From Homalodisca vitripennis (Eukaryota; Arthropoda; Insecta; Hemiptera; Cicadellidae), in NCBI RefSeq assembly GCF_021130785.1, contig NW_025777420.1:1-64000 (forward strand): 64,000 nt of DNA. Reading direction: 5' to 3'. Both the position numbers and the translations under genes were made by a program. Below the pieces are notes generated by a model that worked only from the letters and a program-made list of their open reading frames with translations, had not been told where the DNA came from and searched no databases. Below, in pieces: positions 38,232 through 49,544 of the stretch (the stretch's first letter is position 1; each line of letters starts with the position of its first letter).

Positions 38232-41200
38232 TTACATATCAAAGTTTCCAAGTTTGTTTAACTCTTCTAAAATATCTGTTTTAATTTTTTATATCCATAC
38301 GGTACTGTATCGATCTTATTTTCTAGGACAATTCTCTTATCATCTTTAGCGTTCAGTGCTAACTTGTTTATAGTGACGGTGTACAACTCATGTTTGTAGC
38401 TTTTGATTACTGTCATCTCCCTAAATTCTACTTTATCTTCGAAACAAACATTTCTTCAAGTTTTCGATATTTATTGTTTTATTTACAACGCTTCTCTTAA
38501 TCCCTTTACACCTAACTGGGTTTTTATCTAGATATTTGTACGAGTACATCTTAGACCTTAAACCACAAAATTCTTCTAAAACTTCGCTATTTAACTCATC
38601 TTTGAATTTCCCTATTACCTTCTTATTTTTAGTAGTGAAACAGTCGTGATCTTTTGGAAAATCGCTTGTATTAAAGTCATCTATATTTTCTTTAATAATT
38701 TTGTAAGGATCACGTTTCAATTCTAGAAAATAACTGTCTGTATCCATGTAACACAGATTCAAATCTGGATCAAAACTCTTTAATTTTTCATAATAAAATT
38801 TATACATTAACAACTTTGACAAATCAAGTACTGAAAACCCTATGTAAATCGGCTTGTTAAATTTTACTTTCTGTTTGTACATGTGACTCGCTATACAGTT
38901 GTCGTCAAAGATAGTGAAGCTTTTGAAGTTCGTTTTCTTGGCCTGTTTCATTGAAAATTCTTCATTTCCTAGTCTAATATCGCATCTATTTCGCACATTT
39001 TCCATACTTTTTCCAAAAACAGAGTTGTTCATCAGCTTATAAAAATCCTTCTCAAAGTCAATTGTAGCTTTGGTCCTCATATTAGAAATTAAAATCAATG
39101 TACTCTTTCATAAAAGGCTTCTGATCGAATGCAATAACTCTATTCACATGTTTCAAAATCATACCTTGTTCCAAATAGAACTTCAAATTTCTCGAATGAA
39201 CAACGTATTCAGTTTTATCCAGTAGAGTTGTGCAAAGTTTGTTTTTAAAATGTTCTGGAGCAAGAGGTAAATCCTTGTGATGTTCGTGTAAATTCGTTGG
39301 ATATCCAAGATCAACTTCGAGAATATAGCCATAATCTTCGTCGCCAGTGAGTTCCAAAATTGTTTCTTTCCATTCTGCAGTTGTGTAAAGTTTTTGGATC
39401 CATCCACTTGATATCACTAAACGGCAGTTTTTGCATTAGGCCATACCCATAAAGGTTATTAGCATCGAGATAGAGTAAATAGTTTTCGAGCTTTGTCTTA
39501 TCAAAATCTTTTAAATATTTGTTATTTGCTTTCACATATCGTTTAATACATTGAGAAATGCCTCCGCGAATACCTTTTTCGATCATTAAATACATATCGT
39601 AATCGTGTATCAGTTGAAGCTCGATTTTAGTTAATTTTAACATAGCATCCCATGCAAGACTGGGAGCTGTTAGATAGTGTGCTGGATCAAGCTTATAGCA
39701 ATTCAAACAAATATTCCTAAAATTTTCAAAGATATCAGCGAGCAATAGAACATCTTGAATGTTATAGAGATCAGAGTAATTTCCTAGATTTTTCTCTTTT
39801 AATTTGTTCCAAACATTTAAGTAGTGTTGAAAATCTTTCTCAGATATGCTCTCGTCTGTCAAAAGTGAATAGAAATCTTGAATTCTCAATTCTTCTGTGT
39901 AATCAAGTTTTTCAATACTGTCGATAAATTCATAGGGAAATATGCCTTTTCCAGATAGAATTTTAAAGATTTCTTCTTCGTCATTTGGCTGTCTTTTTAG
40001 AATTTCATTCAATATTCTTCCATCCTGTATAAAATGATTTGTATGTTTGAAGTCTTCTTTCTTTAGATTTTTCGCAAATTTTTCAATAGACGAGGCCATG
40101 AATCTAAATGTGTCCACGAAAGAGAATTTTATGAACTTTCTAGGTTTGTCACCATCAAACTCATACCCGTATCCAGAATTTACAGAATAATTTATATATC
40201 GTTCATCGGTGTTTGCAATCAAATCAACATTACCGTACTGTTTTGCCAATTCTTTTATGTACAAATGAGTATCGTAATTTGACATATTATGACAGAAAAC
40301 TGGAATATTTTGTGGAAATTTCAAATTCAGATTACAACATGAATGAGCTGCGCCTCGAAACTTTCCAGTCAAATGACAATGATCTCTTACTTTATTATAA
40401 CTCTTATCTTTCCAACTATCAGGAGTAAAACCATACTGAATTGACTCAACATCATAAGCAGACCATTCGCAAATATGACAAACGTTTGCATTTTGGTATG
40501 AAATTTCTTCTTCTTCAGTCAATTTCATAGGTTTTTTGTTCTTAGAATTATATTTTGTAGCTATGTATTTCGATAATTTATTGAGTTCTTCAAACAATTT
40601 TGCAGGAACATTTGGCAAATCTTCTTCATTTTTTGCTCGATAACATATCGGCTTGTACATACGATTGGTCACATTCGACACTAAATATAGAGTAAAACCA
40701 TAAGGAATGTGCTTCTGAATCTTGGTTGTAGTCGATCTTTGTGGATTGTTCTTGCATGTCGGTATCTTTTCCAATATGCTCTCAAAGTCCATATAAATTA
40801 CGTACGGATGGTTAAATTTCTTTTGATAATTAGTAAATTTAGTTGTTTGACCTGGAAATGGCATAATTGGCTTACAAACTTCATGATTTTTACAAATTTC
40901 TAAGTGATCTGTTAAATCTCCAGATTTGTAGAAATGACTTAAACATCTTCTACAAAGAAAATTTTTGTGCTCATGCTTAGATAACTGAGAAGAAACAAGC
41001 TTATTTATATCGGTTATCAAAACATAATGAGATTTATCATCTTGTTTAACATACAATAAATCAATGTTTAATTCAGCGTCATATTTTTCAGAAATTTGTA
41101 ACGGAACAATGTTAATTTTTTCGTCAAAACTGTAAAAATTCACAGACATTTTTGGATATTTGTACTTCGGATTGAAGCTTCGTTTTTCAAATGATTGTAT

Positions 41201-42162
41201 ATCTTTCAGAGACATTGGATACTCAAAACCCGAAAATATTTCGTCATTCACAAATTTTTCGTATTGCTTTGCTCTGTCGACATGAGTCTCGGGTTTTTCA
41301 ATAGCGCATCGGATAGAATAAACAAAACAGAAATCATCTTTATTTTTGATATTTACACAAGCTTTCTTTACCTTTATCTCTTGTGGCAAATCGATATATG
41401 ATCCTGCGTTCATCATTTCGTGTTTATTAATGCTCAAATCTAGTTGTTTGCAGCTTTTAAATGTCCATCCAGAACCCTTATTTGGATGATTTGTTTGTTC
41501 ACGATGTGTTAATTTATTAAATTGTTTGGTGATAAAATCGTTTACGTCAAAGATGCTTTTATAGTAAAGTACATTGGACACGTTTGTGTTTCACCGTTCA
41601 CTAAAGTTCTTTCGTATTCACATTCCAAAAAGAGATATCCTTTCATATTTTTAACATTTTCTTGAAATTTTTCGATTAAACTTTTAATTTCTGGCCTCAT
41701 AATTGATAGATATTTGTAAATTGACATGGAATTATCGTTTAAATTTGTTAAAATGTATTGCTTGAAAAGACCGTGTATAGAGGATAAAACTTCAACATCT
41801 ATGATATTTTCAGGTTTTTCGTGAAGAGTTTTATCAATTTTTTGGATCATTTCAGACTTAGTTTTATCGTTTGTATCAATGGAAAGTTTTTCAGCGATTG
41901 AATTAATTTTTTCATCATTAAATAGAATTAAGTCTTTCTTTTCAACTTTGAAATTTCTCTTTAATTCCCTTAATTTCTCAATATTAAACATCTTTTCGTG
42001 ATCGATAATTTGGTTTTCTTTAGCCCAAGTCCTCAAATAATTCAATTCTTTCTCATAAATGCCTTTGTTTTTTAGATGAATTTTAGAATTATAATGTCTA
42101 TCATAATGGTGTTCAAAAATGTCTTTTTTGCAGTATGGACATGATACCTTTTTCCTCTCCAT
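38232..42162 (-). pseudogene. Protein-primed family B DNA polymerase, copy B, frameshifted
   Basis: All motifs are present across the frames: CPYCKKDIFEHHYDRH finger, YMDFESI, HNMSNYDTHL, FVDTFRFMASS, DANNLYGYGLMQ, LMNNSVFGKSM, YMDTDSYF and LRSKMYSY. Breaks lie near 41560, 39400, 39095 and 38445. The central 756-codon frame is undamaged. The last codon overlaps the integrase start (TAAATGG). The region near CHICEWSAYDVESIQYGF holds a segment absent from copy A. Start TATTTAAATGGAGAGG. Confidence 0.93.
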
Positions 42163-42467
42163 TTAAATAGGGAAAATTTGAGTGAGTCAAGTTTCACTAT
42201 TTAGTAAAATATCTTTTTTATTAAGGAAAAGTTATAAACTTTTAAGCTTAAAGTTGGCAATAATTTTAGATAATTCAGTAGATAATCAAGGTTTTTTAAG
42301 GTCCCTACACACTAGTATTAGAGTTTTTTGAAAAATCCTGAAAATCTACTGAATTATCTCAAATTATTGCCAACTTTAAGCTTAAAAGTTGATAAATTTT
42401 CCTTAATAAAAAGATATTTTACTAAATAGTGAAACTTGACACACTCAAATTTTTTCCTATGTAAATG
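42159..42467. promoter_or_regulatory. Giant palindrome forming the divergent polB / terminal-gene promoter
   Basis: Two arms of about 140 bp (42159-42297 and 42322-42467) are imperfect inverted copies and include both start codons. On the polB side it reads CCATTTAAATAGGGAAAATT, on the other CCATTTACATAGGAAAAAAT. It may serve as a bidirectional promoter, an origin-like hairpin, or both. Confidence 0.7.
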
Positions 42468-42965
42468 GAGCTACTAAAGGAATTAAATGAAGTTGGTGAG
42501 CTAAGATTTAAAGAATATAAGAAGTTGAATGAATTAGAAGAAAATAAGAAATACAAAATTTTGAATCTGGAGAAAATGAAAGATAAATTCGGGTTTACAA
42601 TAATTGCCGAGTTGGAAGATTATAAAGTACACTTACCGAACAGATTTTTGACTGTTTTGGATGAAAAAAAGATTAAAGAATTGAATAAACATGATAAATT
42701 ACACTTGGTTGTTACTGGAAAGAAGACTATTAAAGATAAAGACTGTGTTACTATAAATTTTGTAGAGTAGAAGATTTTTCGTTTATTCGTAGCAGACATT
42801 TCAAATAGATTGATTTGACAGCTCAAGAAAGTAGAAGCAAACAGCTATAGATTCGGTTATTTTTCATTCGTGAGTTACAGATTCGTTTATTGTCCTTTAA
42901 ACAGTATTTTACGTTGATTTTCGGACTGTCCCAAAAGTGGTCTAGGACCGCCATATTCATATCTA

Positions 42966-42967
<2 letters not shown>
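42455..42967 (-). repeat. Right inverted terminal repeat, copy B
   Basis: Complement of 25605-26117, ending ATATCTACT and then TATATA. Confidence 0.88.
42465..42770 (+). CDS. ITR-encoded 101-aa protein, right copy
   Basis: Intact; start CTATGTAAATGGAG. It differs from the left copy only in the first 16 or so residues (LKELNEVGELRF against LKELNAVGEFKF); the rest is identical by my reading. Confidence 0.75.
   Translation: MELLKELNEVGELRFKEYKKLNELEENKKYKILNLEKMKDKFGFTIIAELEDYKVHLPNRFLTVLDEKKIKELNKHDKLHLVVTGKKTIKDKDCVTINFVE

Positions 42968-43021
<54 letters not shown>
42968..43021. repeat. (TA)n tract between copy B and the Tc1/mariner-type element
   Basis: A pure TA run of 54 bp. Its last TA is the target duplication of the next element. 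Confidence 0.93.
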
Positions 43022-43024
<3 letters not shown>

Positions 43025-45390
43025 GGTGTATATTATGTCTGGAAACACCCAAATATAGCCTTTAATAATTTAAATATAAATTTAAAACCTCTTACAATCT
43101 TGATAGAGATTGGGCATCTACTTTTTGGAACAATGTTTTGTTATGTCACACCAATGGGGGACGTCCTGCCGAGGGTATCGTGAATATTCTTAATGGAAGC
43201 CTATACCTTGTGATACATAATTTTAAAGGTAATAGCTTACTGAATTGAATGCCACAAACCGCATCTCAAGGGAATTATTCTATCAGAAAAATAGAGCATT
43301 TTTAGTATTGAAAATTTACTGATCTTCAACAATGTAATTTTAACATGGTTCTTGCCACAAAATGTGTTACACTAATTTTTTTAGCATTTTTTTAAATGTT
43401 CAATTAAATAAAACAAATTTCATTTTAAGCTGGTTCTATTAGCACAAATTTGCCAGTTTTTATTACAGTACAATTATGGAAATACTTATGTTATTGATTT
43501 CTTATTACAAATAAAAAATAATGTATGCTGTTAGAAAAGTCTTACAACAAACGTTTTACCTGCATTTGGTGTCAAAGCAATTGTTCGAACTGTGTTCCTT
43601 CTACGGTTTGACAATGAGCCAATCTTGTGTAAAATGATTCGACAGAGTTGCCTAACATTTCTTCAGTTATCAAAGCAATCTCCTCTATAATCCTGTTTCT
43701 TAGGTCTTCCAAATTATGAGGCTTTCTTCTATAAACATTGGATTTTAAATGACCCCATAGGAAATAATCGATTGGTGACAAATCCGGAGATCTTGGAGGC
43801 CATTCGATTTCTCCTCTTCGGCCAATCCATTTGTGAGGAAACCTTAAATCCAAATACTTTCTTACCTGTCTCCCATAATGGGGTGGAGCACCATCCTGCT
43901 GAAACCATACATTATCAAAGTATTCTCCTGATGCAATTTGAATTGCTGGGATTATTTCATTTTGGAGCATATTGTAGTAAAGTTCGGCATTTAAATTTCC
44001 ATTGATGAAAAAGGGTCCAACAATTTTGTTACCTAAAATTCCACACCATACGTTCAGTTTTTGTGGTTGCTGTGAATGGGACTCAGTAATCCAATGTGGG
44101 TTTTCACTAGCCCAGTAACGGCAATTGTGCCTGTTAACATTGCCATTTAGGAAAAAAGTTGCCTCATCAGAAAATAGTATGTTGGTCAGAAAATCTCTAT
44201 TGTCATCACATTTGCGCATCACAAGTTCACAAAACTCAACTCTTCTGTCGTAATCATCCTCACTTAACTGTTGGACTAAATGAACTTTAAATGGTTTGTA
44301 TTTATTAATTTTCAAAATCTTACTCACAGACATAGGGTGCATATCATGTTGCTGTGCAGCTTTTCTGAGCGATGTATGTGGGTCTTCAATAAATGTTTGC
44401 AAAACATCTAGTGCATGTTCTTCATCTGTTGCAGATTGTATCCTACCCGACTTTGGCCGATTACGTACACTCCCTGTCATTTCAAAACGCTCAATAGTTT
44501 TTGATATTGTTGAAACACTTATGGGACTCCTTTCTGGGAAAGTGTCATTAAACAAATTACAAACTTCCCGATAAGATCTTTGACGATCGCCATATCCTCG
44601 CATCATCAACAGAGTAATTCGTTCTCTTTCAGACAATTCCATTAAAATGCCAAATAAAAACTGAACTACTGTAATTAGATAACTTGTTGACAGCAATGCT
44701 TCAGAGACACTGATTAACTCGACAGGAATGATATGACCTTTGTCCATTTGTAATTCCCAAGCTTAGACATGTCTAGTGAAAGCTCCATGCTCAACAAACT
44801 GAAACCTGTAGACCAGATGATTAATAACACAATAATGTTTCTCATAGGCTAGTGACCTTTGTCTCTTTAAACCTTCCTGCTGACTGGAAAACACCAAGTA
44901 GAGATTCATAAGTAATCAGAGACAGTGACTCATAAGTTTTATTTATTGTAATAAAAACTGGTAAATTTGTACTAATGAAACCAGCTTAAAAATAAATTGT
45001 TTATTTTATTTTAATTGAACATTTAAAAAATGCTAAAAAATTAGTGTAACACATTTTGTGGCAAGAACATGTTAAAATTACATTGTTGAACATCAGTAAA
45101 TTTTCAATACTAAAAATGCTCTATTTTCTGATAGAATAATTCCTTTGAGATGCGGTTTGTGGCATTCAATTCAGTAAGCTATTACCTTTAAAATTATGTA
45201 TCACAAGGTATAGGCTTCCATTAAGAATATTCACGATACCCTCGGCAGGACGTCCCCGGTTGGTGTGACAACAAAACATTGTTCCAAAAAGTAGATGCCC
45301 AATCTCTATCACGATTGTAGGAGGTTTTAAATTTATATTTAAATTATTAAAGGATATATTTGGGTGTTTCCAGACATAATATACACCCTG
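43022..45390 (-). mobile_element. IS630-Tc1-mariner element with long terminal inverted repeats
   Basis: Ends are CAGGGTGTATATTATG and its complement, flanked by TA on both sides. Inverted repeats are about 445 bp each (43022-43470 and 44948-45390) with scattered mismatches. The single transposase gene appears intact, so the element may be young. Confidence 0.9.
43572..44642 (-). CDS. Tc1/mariner-superfamily transposase (probably DD41D type)
   Basis: I start at MELSERERITLLMM, 356 aa. The upstream codons to 44747 look like untranslated leader. HTH domains come first (YREVCNLFNDTFPERSPIS..TISKTIERFEMTGSV, then a GRP-like KSGRIQSATDEE). The DDE core follows: ILFSDEATFF (first Asp), VWFQQDGAPPHYG (second) and WPPRSPDLSPIDYFLWGHLK (third). 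By my count 41 residues separate the second and third Asp, which fits the DD41D group. It cuts and pastes the element at TA sites. Confidence 0.9.
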   Translation of the reverse strand: MELSERERITLLMMRGYGDRQRSYREVCNLFNDTFPERSPISVSTISKTIERFEMTGSVRNRPKSGRIQSATDEEHALDVLQTFIEDPHTSLRKAAQQHDMHPMSVSKILKINKYKPFKVHLVQQLSEDDYDRRVEFCELVMRKCDDNRDFLTNILFSDEATFFLNGNVNRHNCRYWASENPHWITESHSQQPQKLNVWCGILGNKIVGPFFINGNLNAELYYNMLQNEIIPAIQIASGEYFDNVWFQQDGAPPHYGRQVRKYLDLRFPHKWIGRRGEIEWPPRSPDLSPIDYFLWGHLKSNVYRRKPHNLEDLRNRIIEEIALITEEMLGNSVESFYTRLAHCQTVEGTQFEQLL

Positions 45391-46047
45391 TATATATATA
45401 TATACAACCCAGCAGGGATTACTTCTGGCTGTTTTATACCTTCCAGCAGAACTTACCACTAGGCACAACAAAAATCGATGTGTCACTTAAATCTCGCCAA
45501 CCTTATGGATGTCCAGAAGCGGCACATCCCTAACCACACATGTGAAGATTCTTAGGGTCAGGGTTATTCAACATGTTACATTTATCTATTTTATCAAAAT
45601 TAGACTAATCGAACTATAACAATATATGTTGTTTTAATGATATAGGTAGAAAGTATTAATTAACATATTAACTAACACAAGCAGCACGGAACTCACAGAT
45701 CAGGCGCTGATAAATCACAACATGCATTTCCATGTTAATTTATCTAATTATGCTAAATTCATTGGACTTCAACTCAAAATTATATCATCTTATACAAACA
45801 CTTACGTGTCTGATATTATAAAACCTTGAACAACTTGTTACCTACAGTGAGTGATCTATCAGAACAATTTAAAGTTATATAATTGTTTTAGTTTGGAACC
45901 TGTTTCATAGATTTAACCGTGATAACAGAATTATTAGGTTACATTTTACAGAATATGTTGTTATCATATTTTTGAATGTTATCGTATGAAAGGGTAAGTA
46001 GGAAACATTTAAACTCTTCCAGGTTTATGATGAGTGCAACATTTTAG
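45391..46047. other. TA remnant and gene-free stretch
   Basis: TA run at 45391-45404, continuing the same tract that flanks the three elements. Then AT-rich DNA with no coding support. Confidence 0.6.
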
Positions 46048-46345
46048 GCTCGCGCTTACTGGGAATCCTTCGTTCACGGGGAACTATTGCAAGCCCAAAT
46101 ACCTAGCACGGAGGTTCGACGGACAACCCAGGGCTTTCGGCGAGGGAAGGCACGCTGATTCCTTCAGTGTAGCGCGCGTGCGGCCGAGGACATCTAAAGG
46201 CATCACAAACCTGTTATTGCTCAGTCTTGTCCAGCTAGAAGCCGCCTGTCCCTCTAAGAAGAATTTGATTCGCCGGTAGCACTGTTGTGGATACGCCTAG
46301 TTAGCAGGCTAGAGTTTTGAACGTTATCGGAATTAACTTCCTAAT
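46048..46345 (-). pseudogene. 18S rRNA gene fragment, degenerate
   Basis: The plus strand reads GGCTCGCGCTTACTGGGAAT, then GATTCCTTCAGTGTAGCGCG, TAGAAGCCGCCTGTCCCTCT and finally TAGTTAGCAGGCTAGAGT with TTATCGGAATTAAC. This is the reverse complement of the conserved late region of eukaryotic 18S rRNA, from the universal 'GGTTAATTCCGATAAC' side to 'ATTCCC...AGCGCGAGCC'. Several substitutions and small indels (for example around 46100 and 46265) mark it as a pseudogene. About 300 bp of a gene of about 1.9 kb is present. Confidence 0.85.
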
Positions 46346-48606
46346 TTATATTTTTTCTATTTATGATTTCTTGTACATCCGTAAATTTTAACAAGAAAAC
46401 GTATGAATTCATTACATTCCAGTAGTTTATTCGATTTCTTCTTCGATTACACGATTAGCGTTAACGAATCGTATCATTCGTGATGGTGAAAAATGTAATG
46501 TCTCTCTGTATGTCTATCTTTCTATCCCATTGTCTCTGTCCATCTCTCAGTCCATCCGCATCATTTCTTGATCATTGAGGTTATGACCTTTTAGCTTAAC
46601 ATTTTGAATGAATATAAGCAAAATTGTATTACAGTCAACATACCGATGATAGTTCATGTCGCTACATTGGTTATGGCTAAGCATTTGTAAATGTTTCACA
46701 TTCTTCTTATGTGGAACTGTAATTGTAATGAGAACGAAGTAGAATAAATAATTTAGTAAATTTGCTAAATACAATGATACGAGATCTTGATATTTGAAAT
46801 ATCAATACATTCAGCGTATTTATAAAAAAAAATGGGAGAATAATAGGAAAAAGTGTTTTTATACAATGAGACAAGACTATATTTTAGCGCAATTTTAAGT
46901 AGTAGTTACTCGTTACCCTACTAACTGACCGTAACTGTTATTATTAAAACCCAGCTGTAAAAATTAACTCAGTGGGAACAGTTATATGTATCTGGTTGTT
47001 ATCTCGAAAACGATGATCTGTAGAATGATGAATAAAACCTTTTATAAATAGTTTTTCCGTAGAGAAGAACGAGTTCTATAGTGGTGCATTTCCATCAAGA
47101 GAATTCGTCTGAGCGTTACCAAATCCGTTTACTCAGTAGGCTGAAGTTTCTTTTTTGTCTGCTGGAGGATAAAAAAGTCTTCCAGACATCTCAATAATAA
47201 AATGAGCTGTATAATTTAAATTGTGCATGCAATTTCAGTGAAGCTTTTGTAATAGGTGTTGTGGCGTACTCCTACCTCCTTGTAATTAAAGTCATTGAGA
47301 AATAATACAGGTTTAATGACTGGAGGGTGTCTGAGCATATCTAAACTGAGGAGTGTTCTTGTTTTAAATAGTTATATGAGAGCAGTCTCTTTCGATAAAT
47401 ACAAGCTCAATGCAATTTACATTTTAACTAATGTACTCCTAAGGATGCGTATTCCCGAAATAGAAAAATACAGTACTCGAAACCGTTCATAACCTTTATT
47501 GCAATACAATTATTTGAGCTGTTCTTTGAAACAATAGTAAAAAGCAGAACATTTTAGTAGCCTTCAGATTTATGAAAACGTAACAGGTTATAAATGTATT
47601 AGTTTACGGCATTGCAGAATGTTGTACCTAACAATTCAAGTAAGTACGATAGTACCTGAACAGTTATAACTCCTGAGCTAAAGAGTATTGAAAAATTAAA
47701 CAAAAGAAAAATTCAGCAGCGTATTACAGGTTTTATTCTGTAATTTAAATTGAAATACTAACGAATTAGTTTTATTTGTGATTGATTAGACTTTGATTTA
47801 GATTGCTCTAATGTTGCTATATAATCCAAAATTATTTTCATGAAACGGAAATTATAATGTATTTTAAGTGGAACGTTTTAAGGATTTTTACATTTCTATG
47901 GATTTCAGTACGGCATTGATAACTGTAATACTTATATTGTGCGATTTTTGTATCGAGTAAACTATGGGATAGTACCAAACAAATGGGTCTAACCATTTTT
48001 TGTTTCATAAAACACTAATAATTAACTACTACATCGAAGCAGTTAAACATAGTTTAGTTGGGCTTTCTTAGAATTTGTCAGTTATTATACACTACTTTGC
48101 TCACTGTTAGTACTTATGCCGGGAAAATAGCTGTGATATATAAGTAAGGAAATGGATTTCTTAAAAAAATTCTATGAATGAATATTTATTTATTTCCTCA
48201 TAGATACAAAGATCTCAACATACATGCAAAACAGGAAATGATCTCCACATGAGCGTAGCCTGTGTGTGGAGATCGAGACGCGATCAGCAGCATCAATATG
48301 TACTCACCAACATAATAAGTAATGTAAAATATTCGTATGGAAAAACAACGTAATGACAACATTAAATGCTACTTATGTATACTCGTAAATAAGAAAAAAC
48401 AAATACATCATAGCTACAACAAAGCAAGTGTTTGACAATAAGATGACAACCAGATAACAACCGCAGAAATGATAATGTAATAATATTGATTAATAAATGA
48501 TAACAAGAATATAAAATAATTTATCCAAAATAAAAACATTATATCGGTTTATTAGGAGGCTTGTGACCTCTCACACACTTATACACTCATGCCACACATA
48601 AACAAC

Positions 48607-48608
<2 letters not shown>
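46346..48608. other. Gene-free AT-rich stretch
   Basis: No credible gene. Frames are short and without motifs. Confidence 0.5.
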
Positions 48609-48609
<1 letters not shown>

Positions 48610-48656
<47 letters not shown>

Positions 48657-48698
48657 CCTCTCACTCTCTCTCTCTCTCTCACTCACTCTCTCTCTCTT
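48610..48698 (+). repeat. (CT)n microsatellite
   Basis: A long CT run with CCCC and CACT interruptions. The leucine/serine-rich frame through it is an artefact. Confidence 0.92.
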
Positions 48699-49544
48699 AC
48701 TGTCATTCCCTCCTTACACCCCTTTAATTTTTTCTCCCCTTTCCTGTCCTAAAATTTACCACCATCAAAAGCCACTCTATCTAAACTCAATCCTATAAAG
48801 TTAAAACAACATGACACCAACCCATTGTCAATGCTTCAGATGTACGAACATAGGTTCAACAATTAAGGTAATGTGCATACAAAGAAGTTATAAAATATTC
48901 TACCTCACCTATGTGTCTACCAACTGTGTACATCAGATTCAAAATTCATAACGCCGTTCAATATCTTGCAAAATATTAAGTTGATTCTAATGCTCGCTTT
49001 CGGTACATGGAGAATTAAAAATAATACAAAGCACAAATGTAACTGAGAACATACCGATGGAATTTACTTTGTATATTCATCTATACGCGAGATATTAAAG
49101 TATTTAAAAGATCATCAAAATTCTATTTAATTTCAATCACGTTACTATTTATTTTATATGTTATTATTTATTTGTACCCTATAATATATACACTGTTCTA
49201 ATGATATATGCTGTGATAAATTTTAGATAGAATTTAAACTACGTACTTTGAATGTCATGAGATAGTGAGAGCAGAACCTATGATCTATAAACAATAAAAA
49301 TAACTCACTGTAGGCCCTGGTCCTCTCTCTGAGCCTCACATCGTTTTCATTGTCCGGTGATTTTCAGAGGTGCTGCGATTATACTGACATTTAAATAACT
49401 GTAATAACTGAATAGTTCAATACGTTGAATTTTCCCGAACTTTACTTGTTGTTTCCATGGATATAAATAATTTAAATGTGTACTGCTGTAAGGGACAAAT
49501 CATCTGGGTTCTTTTAATAATAGTGTCAATATCATAATTTGTTA
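48699..49544. other. Gene-free stretch with a family-1 fragment
   Basis: 49305-49500 holds a TAGGCCCTGGTCCTCT segment and a TTGTTTCCATGGATATAAA segment, related to the dispersed repeat family of the left flank. Nothing else is seen. Confidence 0.5.

Larger units (their letters stand above)
25605..42967 (-). mobile_element. Polinton/Maverick (adintovirus-like) provirus, copy B
   Basis: 17.36 kb with AG...CT termini and TATATA on both sides. It contains all genes of copy A plus the integrase and a left-end block (25.8-28.7 kb). Intact frames: both terminal 101-aa genes, the VLTF3-like gene, 82-aa, 111-aa, HTH-like, major capsid, 132-aa, zinc ribbon, protease (no ATG), ATPase and two zinc-finger genes. 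Broken frames: fibre-like, pX-like, minor capsid, penton, BRO, integrase, polB. The lesions differ from those in copy A. Confidence 0.94.

Noticed and set aside
11532..42967. Tandem proviruses as an assembly duplication
   Set aside because: The copies differ in many silent sites, lesions, deletions and gene tails, so they are real separate sequences.
44643..44747. N-terminal extension of the DD41D-type transposase
   Set aside because: The extra 35 residues are hydrophobic and unlike the family. The MELSERERI methionine starts the normal HTH domain.
46034..46279. 81-codon frame on the plus strand
   Set aside because: It lies antisense on the 18S rRNA fragment, so it is not a protein gene.
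48589..48798. Leu/Ser-rich reading frame
   Set aside because: Simple translation of a (CT)n microsatellite.
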